Shown here piece after piece: positions 34,831 to 47,200 of a DNA stretch of 64,000 nt; position 1 is the first letter of the stretch; every line of letters begins with the position of its first letter. The position numbers were made by a program, and so were the translations under genes. The stretch comes from Limnoperna fortunei (Eukaryota; Mollusca; Bivalvia; Mytilida; Modiolidae), in contig OX104123.1 of assembly GCA_944474755.1 (NCBI GenBank), positions 14,512,275 through 14,576,274 on the forward strand, in the 5' to 3' direction. The notes beneath the pieces are model-generated. The model had not been told where the DNA came from. It saw nothing but the letters and a program-made list of their open reading frames with translations, and made no database searches.

Positions 34831-35590
34831 AGGTATGACTACTTGTTTTAAAAGGCTCTCCAACTGTGTTTTTGTACACAAATTTCGACCATCCATTTGG
34901 CTTTCTTTTAGTCACCATTCTATTCTTACCCGCTTTTTATCTTCAATACTAATCGTATCTGCTTTAAATATTCAAGTATAAAGCTCAATCTATCCGACCA
35001 CTGTAAATAAGAAGGCACGTTTTTTTGAGGAGCATTAACAAAAATGTTATATAATGTGATCTACTTGGTATTGGTTTCTCTTTTGCTGGGTTTAAGTCCA
35101 AGACCTGTCAAGATCTTTAAACAGAAGAAAGTATGAAGAATAAATAATCACAGTAAGTACTGACTACTGTTCACCAGGACCAAACATTGTTTGGCCGAAT
35201 ATAGAAAGTTTATATTTTTGGCGATTATTTAGAGAGGATAGACGTTTTGTGAAAGAAGAACTACAGGCAGAACAATTTCTAAGTATTAAACAATGTTAAG
35301 GTGAACTTTTTAATTATGGATGTCTTAAATATTGCTTTTGAAACAGTCTGTCGTGCTTTCAAACTCGGTCATTCCCTTGTGCAAAAATTAGAAACATTTG
35401 CCTTTCAATAGCGGTTTAGGTTTGTACGGAACCGGTATTCAGGTTAAATGTTTTGCTTTTGGCGAATATTTAAAAGGGGGATTTTACTTTACTTTAAATA
35501 CCGAGCACGATCCCGCAAAATAAGCTAAACCCATTTTTGCGTTCGCAAATTTCAGAATCGCTTGTTACAGGGTCCAAAACGTTATCGTCG
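34831..35590. other. no gene recognised
   Basis: Spacer with two similar short stretches (tttttggcgattatttagag at 35.22 kb, cttttggcgaatatttaaaa at 35.46 kb) and nothing else supportable. Confidence 0.4.
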
Positions 35591-36770
35591 GATTGATTGA
35601 TTTATTCAATGTCCAACGAGCAGTATTTCAGCTACACTCGGGAAAAAAACAAGTTAACGAAAATTAATTCTAATATGACGTCCTGCTTTAGCTATATAGA
35701 CAAAGCCGTGTCAAAATTCCAAGTTTAGTTCGCACATGCGTAAACTGCGTGTTTTGTGTAAATGTAAAAACTGACTTACAAATGCCGTTTGCTATGTGTT
35801 ATCCATAACTATCGTTATTGTTAATAAATTAGTTATTTTTATACTGAATTCTGAGATTTATACGATTTAAACAACTCCTGATACATTATTTTTTTAACAC
35901 TTCTACATTCGAATTATTATGACGTCACAATTAGAATTCAGACGTCATTTTACGCTGAACTGAAAATTTCAAACTGGAACAATGCAATTTCGTTAAGATT
36001 TCTCAATATTTTTGTTTAAAAGGTACGTACATTCTATAAAATGACGAGAATATATGTTTATGTCAATTTTATTTGCTTTAACATACTGTTTTGGGATATA
36101 TCGTATTAGTTTCAAAACAACAATATTACCACTGCAAGCGTCCTCTTAGAACCGCTTCGAAATTGTAAAAAATTTGTTAGACATATTAGAATCGAAATAG
36201 ATTATTGCGAGCGGGTTTTATGGGAATTAGAAAATGGTCAGACCTTATATTTGTCAATATTTTATACCGGGCTTTATGGGAATTAGAACATGGTCAGACC
36301 TTATATTTGTTTTCATTTTATACTTCGCTATCACTCGGTATAAAATATTGACAAATATAAGGTCTGACCATGTTCTAATTCCTCGCTATCGCTCGATATA
36401 AAATATTGTCAAATATAAGGTCTGACCATGTTCTTATTCCCATAAAGCCCCATCCCAATAATCTATTTCTTAAATCAACTTAAAAAGGTGTGGGATGGCA
36501 CAAAGGGAATACGATTGTGACTTCTATTCGAAAGGTAAGGAGTTGTGTGTAGGGACGGAGAATAGCCTTTTGTAGCGGCTACAGTATGCATAGTCTTTCC
36601 CGAAATCTACAAAGGGGTTTTTGACGTGCAAAGAGCCCAGCACTCTTTAAACACGTTACCACTACGGTCCACGGCCAATCATTGCGTATTATGACTACCC
36701 ATAACGACGGTTCTCCAATATCCGCCACCCGGGGACACGCCGGGCTGCTCTGGGAACCATCCCATTATTA
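35591..36770 (-). repeat. 440-bp LINE-tailed repeat split by a ~0.8-kb insertion
   Basis: The tail and core lie at 35591-35668 (gattgattgatttattcaat, gagcagtatttcagctacac). The body and head resume at 36476-36770 (ggtgtgggatggcacaaagg, agccttttgtagcggctaca, gccgggctgctctgggaacc). The interrupting DNA contains the fold-back element at 36191-36473 and other AT-rich sequence. Confidence 0.75.
36191..36473. mobile_element. fold-back element with doubled arms
   Basis: The termini are AAATAGATTATTG and its reverse complement. Each arm holds two direct copies of a roughly 45-bp unit containing atggtcagaccttatatttg, and the other arm has the same unit inverted twice (caaatataaggtctgaccat). The whole 280 bp can fold into a long hairpin with alternative registers. 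It sits inside the interrupted 440-bp repeat. It is non-coding. Confidence 0.75.
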
Positions 36771-36946
36771 CCAGGCGACAATAATATCTACGGCATCCGC
36801 AAAGGAAACTACTTGAGCTTTATTTTAAAACACTACAGAAAGCAGGCCTCAGTATGTCACTGGACAAGTGTAACCAGCATATCCCCAGTCAACACGCACT
36901 AACATTATTATAAATACTTAAGATTTAACAACTATTCCTCTGATGA

Positions 36947-37194
36947 TTTGCTTGTTTGTTTGATGGTGTTTAACGCCACTTTCAGCAATTTTTCAGCTAT
37001 ATCATGGCGTCAAGTTTTTCTTGGGGGAGGAAGCCGGAGTACCCGAAGAAAACCACGACCTGCGGTAGGAAAACTGGCAGTATAGTCAATTAAGATTGGA
37101 GTCGAGTACACCCAGCGAGAATCGAACCTGCAATCTCAGTGTTGCCAGACCACGTGATCAATAGTAGACGAACTACCTTGACCACTCAAGCTCT
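36947..37194 (-). repeat. tRNA-headed SINE, copy with 8-bp target duplication
   Basis: On the plus strand: tail TTTGCTTGTTTGTTTGATGG, 3' core (taacgccactttcagcaatt, tttcagctatatc), body and tRNA-like head ending ccttgaccactcaag. It is flanked on both sides by TCTGATGA (36939-36946 and 37195-37202), an 8-bp target-site duplication. This proves retroposition as one unit and fixes its ends. The B-box region reads gagaatcgaacctgcaat. Confidence 0.92.
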
Positions 37195-37202
37195 TCTGAT
37201 GA

Positions 37203-37690
37203 AGCTGTTCCGCACATGTCTATTTTTTTTAATGCCGCCTTCTGTATAGGATTCCAACGTTTTATCGTTTTATTGGTGAGCAGATTTCTAGCTATTTTCC
37301 TAGTATTTATCGAGTCCTTATTCATGTAATGATAAGATATTTAAATTCCTTTATATTTTTATTGAATGATTTCAAGGACGATATGTTGTCCGACACTAAT
37401 GTTGCACGGTTTCTCATCACAAGTATGAATTTGACTATCTTTTAGAGACCATGTATTTATTTATCAATGAATGAATGATTCTGATTATTTTTATCGTTAC
37501 ACTCTGCATTTGACTTGATTAACATGGTTTTTACGCTCGCTTGTTGGTTTATAAGTCTCTTTTGGTATTCTGTTGGCAATGTACGACGAAACGAAATTTT
37601 TTAATGGGTTGTATAGTACGAGTGGAATTATGGCGTTTTAATTGATCTTGAACTTTCTCAGTAATATTGTGTAGTTGGATAATATATAAT
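37203..37690. other. no gene recognised
   Basis: AT-rich spacer upstream of the large LINE. Confidence 0.4.
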
Positions 37691-37814
37691 ACTTCCGGTT
37701 ATGGCGGCGGCCTGCAAATTTTGAGAAGGGGAAAATTCTTGTTGTTTGCTCTCGATAGGAGCAATTTTATAGCGGGTAAATAATTTTATAGCGAGAAACA
37801 GTGATCCCAACATA

Positions 37815-39117
37815 ATGTCAACCATAGACTTATCTAAATATGAACACTATCTTAAAAACAATGAGATTTACAACACGTATCCGGTAACATGTGTACCAGA
37901 TAAACTTAGAGCCCCTGCTGCGAAAAAAGCTAAATCGTTAAAATTTGAAGAAATAGATATTGATTATTATGAGCCTGAAGCCAGGATGGTTGGATTCAGG
38001 ACATCGCAGAACAGAGTAAGACACTGGATAAAGGCAGTCAATGTGTTTCTCTTCGATTACCTTGGGGATCACCCTGACAATAATTGACTGGGTTAACGAC
38101 CCAGAGCCATGGACTCCAGCTAATCTAAAATCTATCTCAATTGATGTCACTTCAAAGGAAGATAAAACAAATCCTCTTATGTATAAACTGACATTATTTG
38201 TGAAGACAGGAACTATCCAAATCCAAGGGTACTATTTTAAAAACTTTGCCACCTGTCACTTCCCTATTCTGAAGGCCATTGTCCAACACCTTGACCCAGA
38301 TAATAAAGAACTTGAAAACCCTACTAATGTAATGTCTCTAGGTGAAGTAGAACAAGAGAATACTAACCCAAAAGTTCTCCTTGTAGAAAAAGTTAAAGAC
38401 CATAATGCTAATGAGGTTTCCACGGTACCACAAGAAAGTTCTAAACATATTCATATGAGCGAAATGGAAAATGCCAAAATATCTACATATAACAGTGACC
38501 AACACTTAAATGACACATACACAAAGATCATAAGAGACACAACAAAGGATATTGAAAGCAATGTTTCACTTGCCATGCAGAAAATGCATGAACAACAAAC
38601 CAAAATATTAAATGATTGTCTGACCTTAATAAACAATAAAGTGAAAACCCAGGACAGTATGTGCTCGGAAATTAAAGAAGCAATGTCCAAATTAGAACAT
38701 TCAGTTAATATTGGACAAAAAGAAAAGTCAAAAACTCAAGAACTAAATAAGAAATATGAAAGTCTGGAAAGAGAAAACTCTGAAATTAAAACACAGCTCC
38801 AGCAACTTCGTTTTACAAGTCAGATTGAAATTGAAAGTCTTAAATCGGTTGTTAATGTGCTGAAAGGTAACCTTGAAGAAATACAAAATTCAAATACTAA
38901 AGTTGTGAATAGCTTAAGAAATACTAATGATAGTATGATTTCAAGAATTAAGGATAGAGATCAGCAAATAGAATACCTAGAGGAAGAGATTCGTCGACTT
39001 AAGGACGAGTTAAGAAAAAAGGATGACATGATATACTCATATAAACAAAATATGCAACATGTCCAAGATGTGCACAAAGATGAAAAGTGGACAGAAGTGA
39101 AATACAAAATTAATTAA
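37815..39117 (+). pseudogene. LINE ORF1, N-terminal part: conserved domain plus coiled coil (frameshifted)
   Basis: ATG at 37815. The frame shifts once near 38060-38087, after which it stays open to 39117. The N-terminal third contains LTLFVKTGTIQIQGYYFKNF, a motif I associate with ORF1-like proteins of invertebrate LINEs; its function is unknown to me. Residues from about 38450 onward form a long coiled coil (KKYESLERENSEIKTQLQQL, DRDQQIEYLEEEIRRLKDEL). ORF1 proteins form trimers or other multimers through such coils and bind the LINE RNA. A second frameshift near 39100 separates it from the SGNH domain. Confidence 0.75.
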
Positions 39118-39118
39118 A

Positions 39119-39748
39119 CACATCTCACAAAAACCAGAGGTCATTTTGATTGGAACATCCAATATAAAGGGAATAGAAACTGATAAACTCTCAAATGCTT
39201 ATAATATACAGAAAAAAGAGGCAATGACATTGGCAGATACAGATGCTATAATCACCGAATTAAGTAGTGACCCACCAAATGTGCTGGTGCTCCATTCATT
39301 AACTAATGACTTGAAGAATCAATCAGTTTACAGTTGTGTTGAAAATATGAAATCAGTTGTCGCTAAAGCCCAGGACACAATGAAACAAACAAAATTGGTG
39401 ATTTCTCTTGCTACACCAAGGGCAGATAATAAACAATACCAAACCAATGTTGAGTTGATCAATGCTATGCTGAAGTGCGAATACATGGAGAAAGACAATG
39501 TTACTTTATGTGACAATAGCAATTTATCACGTTTAGGCAAACCAGTGCCGAGGTTTCTGGCACATGATCAATACCACCTTTCGAAGGAGGGAACATCAGT
39601 ACTTGCCAGTAACATTCGAACAACTGTTGATTCTGTGTTAAATATACAACCTCCAAAACGTAATTATTACCGCAACTACAGGGGAAAACAACAAGGCCCT
39701 CCCAGAAGAAACAACAGATTTGCGACACAAAATCAAAGACCATATTAA
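39119..39748 (+). pseudogene. LINE ORF1, C-terminal SGNH/esterase-like domain
   Basis: The frame upstream of 39146 is already open (KPEVILIGTSNIKG), so this continues ORF1 after a one-base shift. SGNH-type blocks are visible: IGTSNIKG (block I, Ser nucleophile), HSLTNDL (block III, Asn) and DQYHLSKEG (block V, Asp/His). Esterase-like ORF1 domains are established for CR1 and fish L2 elements. The end is basic and Arg/Gln/Asn-rich (YYRNYRGKQQGPPRRNNRFA), suited to RNA binding. It stops at TAA 39746-39748. All catalytic positions appear retained, so the decay is recent. Confidence 0.8.
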
Positions 39749-39907
39749 AAAGTTAATATCTGCTTAACTAATTTGATTGTATTACTGTTTGTGTGTTTAT
39801 TTGTTTATTTTTTCAATTTCATTATCAAAGTTAAGTAATAACTTTTTTGGAATATTTTTGCAATGGTATGACTATTTATTGACAGAGACATAAGACAAAG
39901 AAAATTA
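39749..39907 (+). other. inter-ORF spacer of the LINE
   Basis: AT-rich. The ORF2 frame opens after a stop at 39869-39871 without an obvious in-frame ATG before the endonuclease, so the ORF2 start is not evident. Confidence 0.5.
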
Positions 39908-42900
39908 TTGACAAACTTATCCATTTGCACATGGAATGTAGGTGGGCTCACCTCAGCAACTTTAGACAAAATTTCAGATTTATCATTTTTGAGAGAGATA
40001 ACTGGTCATGATATTGTACTTATTACTGAGACACATTTGAGTAAAGATTCAAATATAATGATTCCAGGTTTTAAGTATTTTTCTGTGTGTCTACCAATCT
40101 CTAAAAATAACAGATTTTTTTGGAGGTCTGGGTATTTTTGTGAAAAATGATATATTATCAGGAGTACAGATCTTAAAAAACACTAGCTTTGACTACCAAT
40201 GGGTTAAGTTAGACAAACATTTTTTTAGTTTTACTAAGGATATATATTTATGTTTAGCTTATATTATACCAGTGTCTTCTAGCTATGCTTGCCAAGCTGA
40301 CAATGATGTTTTAGATAGTATAGAAAAAGATATTGTATCAAAATATTCTAAATTAGGTCATATTGTTCTCTGCGGTGATTTAAACGCAAGAACAGGGGAT
40401 GAATTAGATTTTATACAAAATGATATTTATGATCCCTTTACAGTAGATGATGAGGAATATGAGTTTGATCTTTCTATCAAAAAAAGAAAAAGTTGTGACA
40501 CTAAAATTGATAACCGTGGTAAACAATTTCTTCAAATGTGTATATCATTGAAGCTGAGAATTCTGAATGGTCGCACGCTAGGAGACACAAATGGTAACTT
40601 TACATGCTTTAAGCCAAATGGCGCTAGTGTGGTGGATTATATCATTATGTCTGAAGATTTGTTACATCAAACTTTAAGTTGTTGTGTGTCTAATTTTATT
40701 CCATGTTTGTCTGAGTGTCATTGTAAAATATCTTTTGTTTTAATTAGTGCTTATACTCCTATGTACAGTGATTGCAATGATAAATTTACAAAATTTCCTG
40801 GGAAATTTAAATGGCAATCAGATTCAAAAGAGAATTTCTGGATGCTTTATGCCATCCATCATGTAAGAATGATATAAATTCTTTCTTAAATGAAAAGTTT
40901 GATAACTTTAACATAAATAAAGCAGCCCAGAACATTCAAAATATAATACTAAAGGCTGCAAAATTATCATTAATATTTAAACCTTCAATAAAACAGAAAA
41001 ATAAAATTAAAAAGTGGTATGAACAAGATTTATTCGTTAAAAAGAGAGATCTTGATCAAAAAGCTAAAAATATGTCTTTAAATCCATTTAATTCCTGTAT
41101 AAGAAATAATTACTTTAAACATTATAGAGAATATAGAAAATTAAGAAAATTTAAAAAGAAAGAATATAAATCAAAAATTCTCAAGCAGCTTGACAATCTT
41201 TTAACAAATAATCCAAAAGAATATTGGAATCTTGTAAATAAACTTCAAGGACAAGACGAAACCACTTAATCTACAGAAAAGTCAATAAACTTGACTGATT
41301 GGACATCCTACTTTTATAATTTGAACTCACTCACTGAGGATGACAAAACTCAATCTGATAGCATAAATATATCACTTGCCGATATAGAAAATGAAAGAAT
41401 ACCTGCAACATTGGATTTTAATATTACAAACCAAGAAATATTAAATGCAATAAATAAACTTAAAAATGGAAAAGCTTGTGGACTAGATCCTATTTTAAAT
41501 GAAATGTTAAAAACTGGTCATACAAATCTAGTAACATGTTTTAATAAAATATTTAATTTGGTGTTAACACATAGCACCTACCCCACTATGTGGTGTGAAG
41601 GTTATATCATGCCTATACATAAGTCAGGAAATATTGAGAACCCCGAAAATTACAGAGGCATTGCGATTAATTCATGTCTTGGTAAACTATTTAATATAAT
41701 ATTAAACACAAGACTGTCAAATCATTTAAATAAGGAAAATATATTAAGTGATTGTCGAGCAGGATTCAGTAAAAAGGCCAGAACTACGGATCACATGTTT
41801 ATTCTTGAATGTTTAATTGATAAGTATATCCATAAAAAGGGTGGTAAACTATATGCATGTTTCATAGATTTCAGAAAAGCCTTCGATACTGTTATACACC
41901 CAGGTATCCTAATTAAAATGCGAAAGGCTAAAATTGGAGGAAATTTTTATAATCTTATAAAACATATGTATACTCTTAGTAAACTCGGAGTTAAAGTTGA
42001 TGATAAACTTGGTAATTGTTTTGACTCCTCTATTGGAGTTAGGCAAGGGGATGTCTTAAGCCCCTCACTTTTTAACATTTTTATTAATGACCTTCCTGAT
42101 TGCTTTAAAAACTTACCAGATAATGTCTCCCTAAACACAAGTCGAATCGACTGTCTAATGTATGCAGATGATGCAATTATATTCTCAAAAACAGCCAAGG
42201 GTATGCAAATGCGCTTGGATGAATTAGAATCATATTGTAATACCTGGTGTTTAAAGGTTAATATTCAAAAGACAAAAATTTTAATTTTCAATAAATCTGG
42301 AAGACTTCTTAATGAACCATTTATATATAGAAACCAACCAGTGGAAAATGTTTCTAGATATAAATACTTAGGCTTATTTTTTCAGGCCAGTGGCCTCTTT
42401 GCTCAGGCCAAGGATGAATTATATAATAAATGTTTAAAAGCAACATATAAAATAAATAAATGTCTTTCTGGCACAGAGGCTAGTATAAGTACAAACTTGC
42501 ACTTATTTGATCATATGATCAAACCCATTATATTGTATGGGTCTGAAGTATGGGGGATATTTAAAACTGATACTGTGGCATGTAAAAAAGATAAAATAAA
42601 CATTTTAGAAAGTATTTATGAAAATAATGTTGCAGACAAAATTAATATGAAGTTCTGCAAATATATTTTAGGTGTAAACAGTAAAAGTTCAAATATATCA
42701 GTTTTGTCTGAATTAGGTAGATTTCCATTATACTTTAACATGGTAACATCAATTTTATGCTACTTGCATATGTTATATCATTGTGACTCTAATTTACTTA
42801 GAGAGGCTTTTCTGTGTTGTAAGAGTATGCATGAAAATAATGTTCAAACGTGGTACTCTTCTGTCAATTATTTGTTAGAAAAACTAGATATTAAGGAGAA

Positions 42901-43258
42901 GTTTTTTATGGATAATTCTATACAAAAGATAAAGAATGTTGTATATGATAAACTTAAAAGTCTTTTTATTAAGTCATGGATACATGAAAAGGATAATGTG
43001 CATGGTAAATTAGATACATATTTTTCTTTCAAAAACTGTTTCCAACGAGAAAAATATTTAGATATAAAAAATTTTGAGATAAGACAAATAATATGTAAGC
43101 TTCGTATAAGCTCTCATCAATTAAGAATTGAGACAGAGAGGCACAAACCAAAACCCATAGAGAGAACACTTGGAACATGCATATTTTGCATAAATGATAT
43201 AGAAAATGAGAGTCATTTTTTAATAAAATGCCCCATTTATCAAAATTTACGGAATTAG
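39872..43258 (+). pseudogene. LINE ORF2: APE endonuclease, reverse transcriptase, C-terminal zinc segment
   Basis: The endonuclease begins CTWNVGGL, with ITETHL (Glu), LCGDLNARTGD (Asp/Asn) and VVDYIIMS. The RT has YRGIAINSCLGKLFN, CRAGFSKKARTTDHMF, CFIDFRKAFDTV (first Asp), GVRQGDVLSPSLFNIFINDL and CLMYADDAIIFS (catalytic YADD), then KTKILIFN and YKYLGLFF. The C-terminus is CIFC..ESHFLIKCPIY, a CCHC-like segment common in CR1/L2-like ORF2 proteins. ORF2 nicks target DNA and primes cDNA synthesis there. Defects are a frameshift near 40135, another near 40850 and an in-frame TAA at 41267-41269, after which the same frame continues. No RNase H domain is present. Confidence 0.85.
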
Positions 43259-43883
43259 TTATTTACTTATATTACTGGTTGCTGCCAAAATTGTGTTCAT
43301 TTAGAGGAAAATTTTAAATTTTATTGGCTAATGACAAATGATAATTTGTTTATACTTGAAAAATTAGGAAATTTACTTCTAGAGAGCTTCAAGCTAAGAT
43401 TAAATACTGATAACCAATAGGGATAACTGCTCTCATTAATGATTTATTTATATTGATAATTATATCTAAATGTGCAGGGTACATGTATGTTTACATGTAC
43501 TTTGTATATTTCCATGCATATTTGTAGGTCTGTTACTTTATCTTTTATATAAATGTAAATATATGTTTAATACATTATTTCAATAGACACCTATATTTAT
43601 ATATTTATATTCACAATGGTAATAATAGACTGCATTATATTTAACTTTCCTTTTATTGTCATAAAGTTAATACAAGAAGTTTTAGAAAAGGTACAAAGGG
43701 AAACTATCCAATTATTTCAATAATTATCTCCCTTTATTTCACTATTGCAGTATATTATTAACTACATACTATTTTCCTAGTCATTCTCATTGTCATTTTA
43801 TAATCATTGTAATCACTGTATTGTAAATTTTCTACCCGCAAGGGTCCATGATTGGTTAAATAAATATTCTTATTCTTATTCTA

Positions 43884-44021
43884 TGATAGTCTCAATCTCT
43901 TCTTTTTTATCGCTAAAGTTAATTAAATATAAATTAACTCTGATGAATATGTTCTTCGTATAATTGTAATATTTAAAATATACCAACTGTTCCAATTTCA
44001 TTAACTCTCATGAATATGATC
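43884..44021. repeat. 67-bp tandem repeat, left part (target of the BEL element)
   Basis: A unit of about 67 bp starting near ctctgatgaatatgttcttc (about 43938) is followed by a second unit that is cut after ctctcatgaatatgatc by the LTR element. The rest of the second unit (acgtataattgtaatattta) continues on the far side at 52224. Before insertion the two units were adjacent. Confidence 0.75.
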
Positions 44022-44380
44022 TATCACGGCAGTGGTGGAACTACCGTGGGAGGCGCATAAAATAGTAACCCAAAGGTCAGATACTGAAGATGATTAATTC
44101 GCAAAGTTCTTTACAGTACATCAATATTTCACACGCAATTCCATATAATTCTACGCAAACATCTATGTGAATATCAACATAACCTCTACATCAAGATAAC
44201 ATCTGCGTCAAAACGCTTTGGGCCTATTTATCGCAAAAATGTATCAAACAATAATTTGTTGCCGCACGATTTTTCTGGCGCATTTCAAGTAGTAACTAAA
44301 TTATGAATCGATCCCGGAAATGAACAAAATTCCGGAAAATAAAATTACAAGAAATTAAATACAAAAATACTATTTTAACA
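44022..44380 (-). repeat. BEL/Pao 3' LTR
   Basis: 359 bp. On the minus strand it runs from TGTTAAAATAG to CCGTGATA. It matches 51861-52218. A short inverted stretch CACGG..CCGTG lies at its 3' end. The start TGTT directly follows the polypurine tract. Confidence 0.93.
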
Positions 44381-44393
44381 TGGCTCCCCAAAA
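44381..44393 (-). other. polypurine tract of the BEL element
   Basis: Minus strand TTTTGGGGAGCCA lies immediately before the TG of the 3' LTR, the position used to prime plus-strand DNA synthesis. Confidence 0.75.
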
Positions 44394-44560
44394 TTGTTAT
44401 GACAATTTTCAAAAAAATAAACGACATGAATGTACAAAAGACAAAATTATAGTACAATAGTCGAAAAATATAATCAAAATACAATTTTCAAAATATCAAT
44501 TCAAAAATACTTATAGATATACACAAAAAAACAATATGACAATCAAGGGAACGTACTCAG
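44394..44560 (-). other. 3' untranslated leader of the BEL element
   Basis: Internal region between the integrase stop and the polypurine tract. It is AT-rich with no env-like reading frame. Confidence 0.6.
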
Positions 44561-47200
44561 TTATGGCTCCTCGTCGGGGACTGTTTGAGCAGACACAACT
44601 CTGCCTAGTTTCCACAAGTTTCTAGACATGTTTTCATCAACAACCATCACTATGTCGCCAATCTTTAGATTTCGGCGCTTCTTTGTCCATTTGTCTCTTG
44701 ACTGAAGATTGTTTAGGTATTCTCGGTCCCATCTGAACCAGAATTCGTTCGCCAAATATTGGATGCGTCGCCATCGCCGTCGAACGTACAAGTCCGGTCT
44801 GATGAATTTGCCAGGGGGCGGTAATATTACTCTTGATTTCATTGTTAGCAGGTGATTTGGAGTCAGAGCAGATGACTGGGGATCATTCACATTTTCCACG
44901 GTAAGAGGTCGAGAGTTCACAATAGCGGTGACCTCACAAATGAACGTACGAAGGGCTTCGTCATCTAATTGCCTGCCGAAGTTACACAATAACGTTGTCA
45001 ATATACTCCGAACAGTTCTGATTTGTCTCTCCCACACACCACCCATATGACTGGCGTGGGGCACATTCGTTTTCAAATTGAAGTAATCACAGCCCTCATT
45101 CTTCAAAAATTCAACCACTCTTTCATCGTCCATTTCGGATACAGCTCGATCTAGCTCATTTTTAGCTCCGATGAAATTTGTGCCTCTATCCGATCTCATC
45201 TGACGAATTGGTCCACGCATACATATAAATCGTCTCAATGCATTTATGAATGAGTCCGTATCAAGTGAGTTCGCAATCTCGAGGTGGACAGCTCTGCTTG
45301 AAAAACAGGTAAATACGACTCCATATCGTTTTAGTTCTTTCCGACCTTCCTTCACTGTGAAGGGTCCAAAATAATCTACTCCGCAATAGGAGAAAGGTGG
45401 TGCTGGATCTACTCGATCTGTTGGGAGATCAGCCATCTTCTGGTTTTGAGAACAACCACGAAGTTTTCGACATGTGAGACAATAATAGATGGCATTCGAG
45501 ACAGCTGAACTGCATCCTATAACCCAGAAACCGTTGCTTCGCAGTTCATTGGTTGTGATTCCTCGATCTTGGTGCTGCATTTTCTCATGGAAGTGTCGAA
45601 CAAGCAATTCCGTCATATGACCCTTTCGTGGCAAGATTACAGGGTGTTTTACTTCGAAAGTATCAAGTGATTGTTGATTCCTGCCGCCAACTCGAACAAG
45701 GCCGTTTTCGTCCAAAAAGGGATCTAAACGATACAGTGGTGATTCGTTGCTTATAGCAATATTTCGCTTCAATTTATCAATGTCCTTCACAAAGTTAGCA
45801 TCTTGGACTAATCGTATTATTTCGTTTTCTGCCTGTTGTAGGTCTTCAACGGTGATAGTTCTAGTCGTGGTCTCTACCGATTCACTTGGCGTTCTGCTAT
45901 GCTTCCTTAATACACGGTTCTTTAGCAGCTGTTTAAAGAACAGACAGTTTGCAATATCCCTTTTCGCAGCATTCCAACTAGAATAATATTCCAAACGTTC
46001 AAGTAATGTTGGATTTTGGTTTTCTGTACTACTTGCAAACACCTGAACCCTTTTGACTTCAGGGTCATCTTTCAGGTCAACAATACTCGGAATGTCAGTG
46101 CAATCGTCAGTAAAAGGTAATTCCGGATTCCACAGAATACTAGGTCCAGTTATCCAGTTGGAATTGATCAATTCCGTGGCCGTTGCTCCTCTGGAAGCTA
46201 TATCAGCGGGATTGTCATTTGTTGCTACATATCGCCACTGCGATGGAATGGTTTGATCCCTGATTTGTTGGACACGATTTCCGACGAATGCATGGAAACG
46301 TTTTGCTTCGTTCGCAATATAGCCTAAGACCACCGAGCAATCGGTCCAAAAGTAATGCGTCGCATCGTTGAATTCAAACTCCCTTTTCAATAATGCATGA
46401 GTTTTTACAGAAACAACTGCTGCTGTGAGTTCCAAGCGAGGTATGATCAAGGCTTTCCTTGGTGCAACCCCAGACTTTCCCATCAACAGAGAGCAATAAA
46501 CTCGTCCGGATGCGTCAATCGATCTCAAATAGGAGCATTGTCCATAACCAACGGAACTAGCGTCTGAGAAGTGATGAAATTCCCGAGTCTTGATGTTATC
46601 AAACTCGCTCGGTTGAATACAGCGTTTAACTTGAAGATCGATTAAATTCCTAAGATCCTTCCTCCATTTATCCCATTTCATGTGCAACTCCTCTGGAATG
46701 GGATCATCCCAATCGACGTTTTCTCCGCACGTTTGCTGTAGAATCTGTTTCCCAACCAACACAACAGGTGAAATAAAGCCCAAAGGATCATACACGGAGC
46801 TAACAGTTAATAAAATTCCTCTGCGTGTAAGCGGCTTATCATTCAATGTTATTTTAAATTGAAAGGTATCAGATTGAATGTTCCACCGAACTCCTAGAGT
46901 ATGTTCGATCGGCAAGGTGTTCTCAAATATATCTTTGTCCTTAAGTCCTTTGGCTCTGTCTCCGTCTGGGATCGCACTCAAAACGTCCTTTGAATTACTA
47001 CTTATTTTGTGCAGTCGCACTCCACCATTTTTGCACATGGTCTGACTTCCTTGAATCATATGTACAGCTTCTTCAACTGAATCAATGGACTTCAACCCAT
47101 CGTCTACATAGAAGTCCTTTCGCAAGAAATCTGCTACGTCTTGTCCTAGTATAGCTTCGTTGTCTGAAGCTATTTTCGTGAGTCCGAAATTGGCGGCATC
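44561..47200 (-). pseudogene. BEL/Pao pol: end of RT, RNase H, integrase
   Basis: After a frameshift near 47195 the frame resumes in the RT with the catalytic box FYVDDG (about 47095-47112). RNase H follows: HFSDASSVGYGQ (first Asp), PRLELTAAV (Glu), WTDCSVVLGYI (Asp). The integrase has a His/Cys N-terminal zinc site (RHFHEKMQHQDRG, YYCLTCRKLRG), core acids in CGVDYFGPF, RSDRGTNF and GGVWERQIRT, and a C-terminal RRWRRIQYLANEFWFRWDRE region. It copies the element's RNA into DNA and inserts it. All catalytic residues that I can locate are present, so only the shift separates this from the upstream half. The stop is at 44561-44563. Confidence 0.92.

Larger units (their letters stand above)
37691..43883 (+). 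mobile_element. near full-length CR1/L2-type non-LTR retrotransposon
   Basis: About 6.2 kb with a 5' leader, ORF1 (37815-39748), ORF2 (39908-43258) and a 3' UTR that ends in CAAGGGTCCATGATTGG, then AAATAAA and a TTATTC repeat at 43866-43883. Microsatellite tails of this kind are usual in the CR1/L2/Daphne superfamily. I place the element there from its esterase-type ORF1, APE endonuclease and lack of RNase H. The 5' end is approximate. It starts near a ATGGCGGC motif at 37701. The copy carries several frameshifts and one internal stop, so it cannot make both proteins intact. No target duplication was identified. Confidence 0.85.

Noticed and set aside
36191..36473. CRISPR-like repeat array
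   Set aside because: The repeats are in inverted orientation with no spacers and the genome is eukaryotic. It is a fold-back element.
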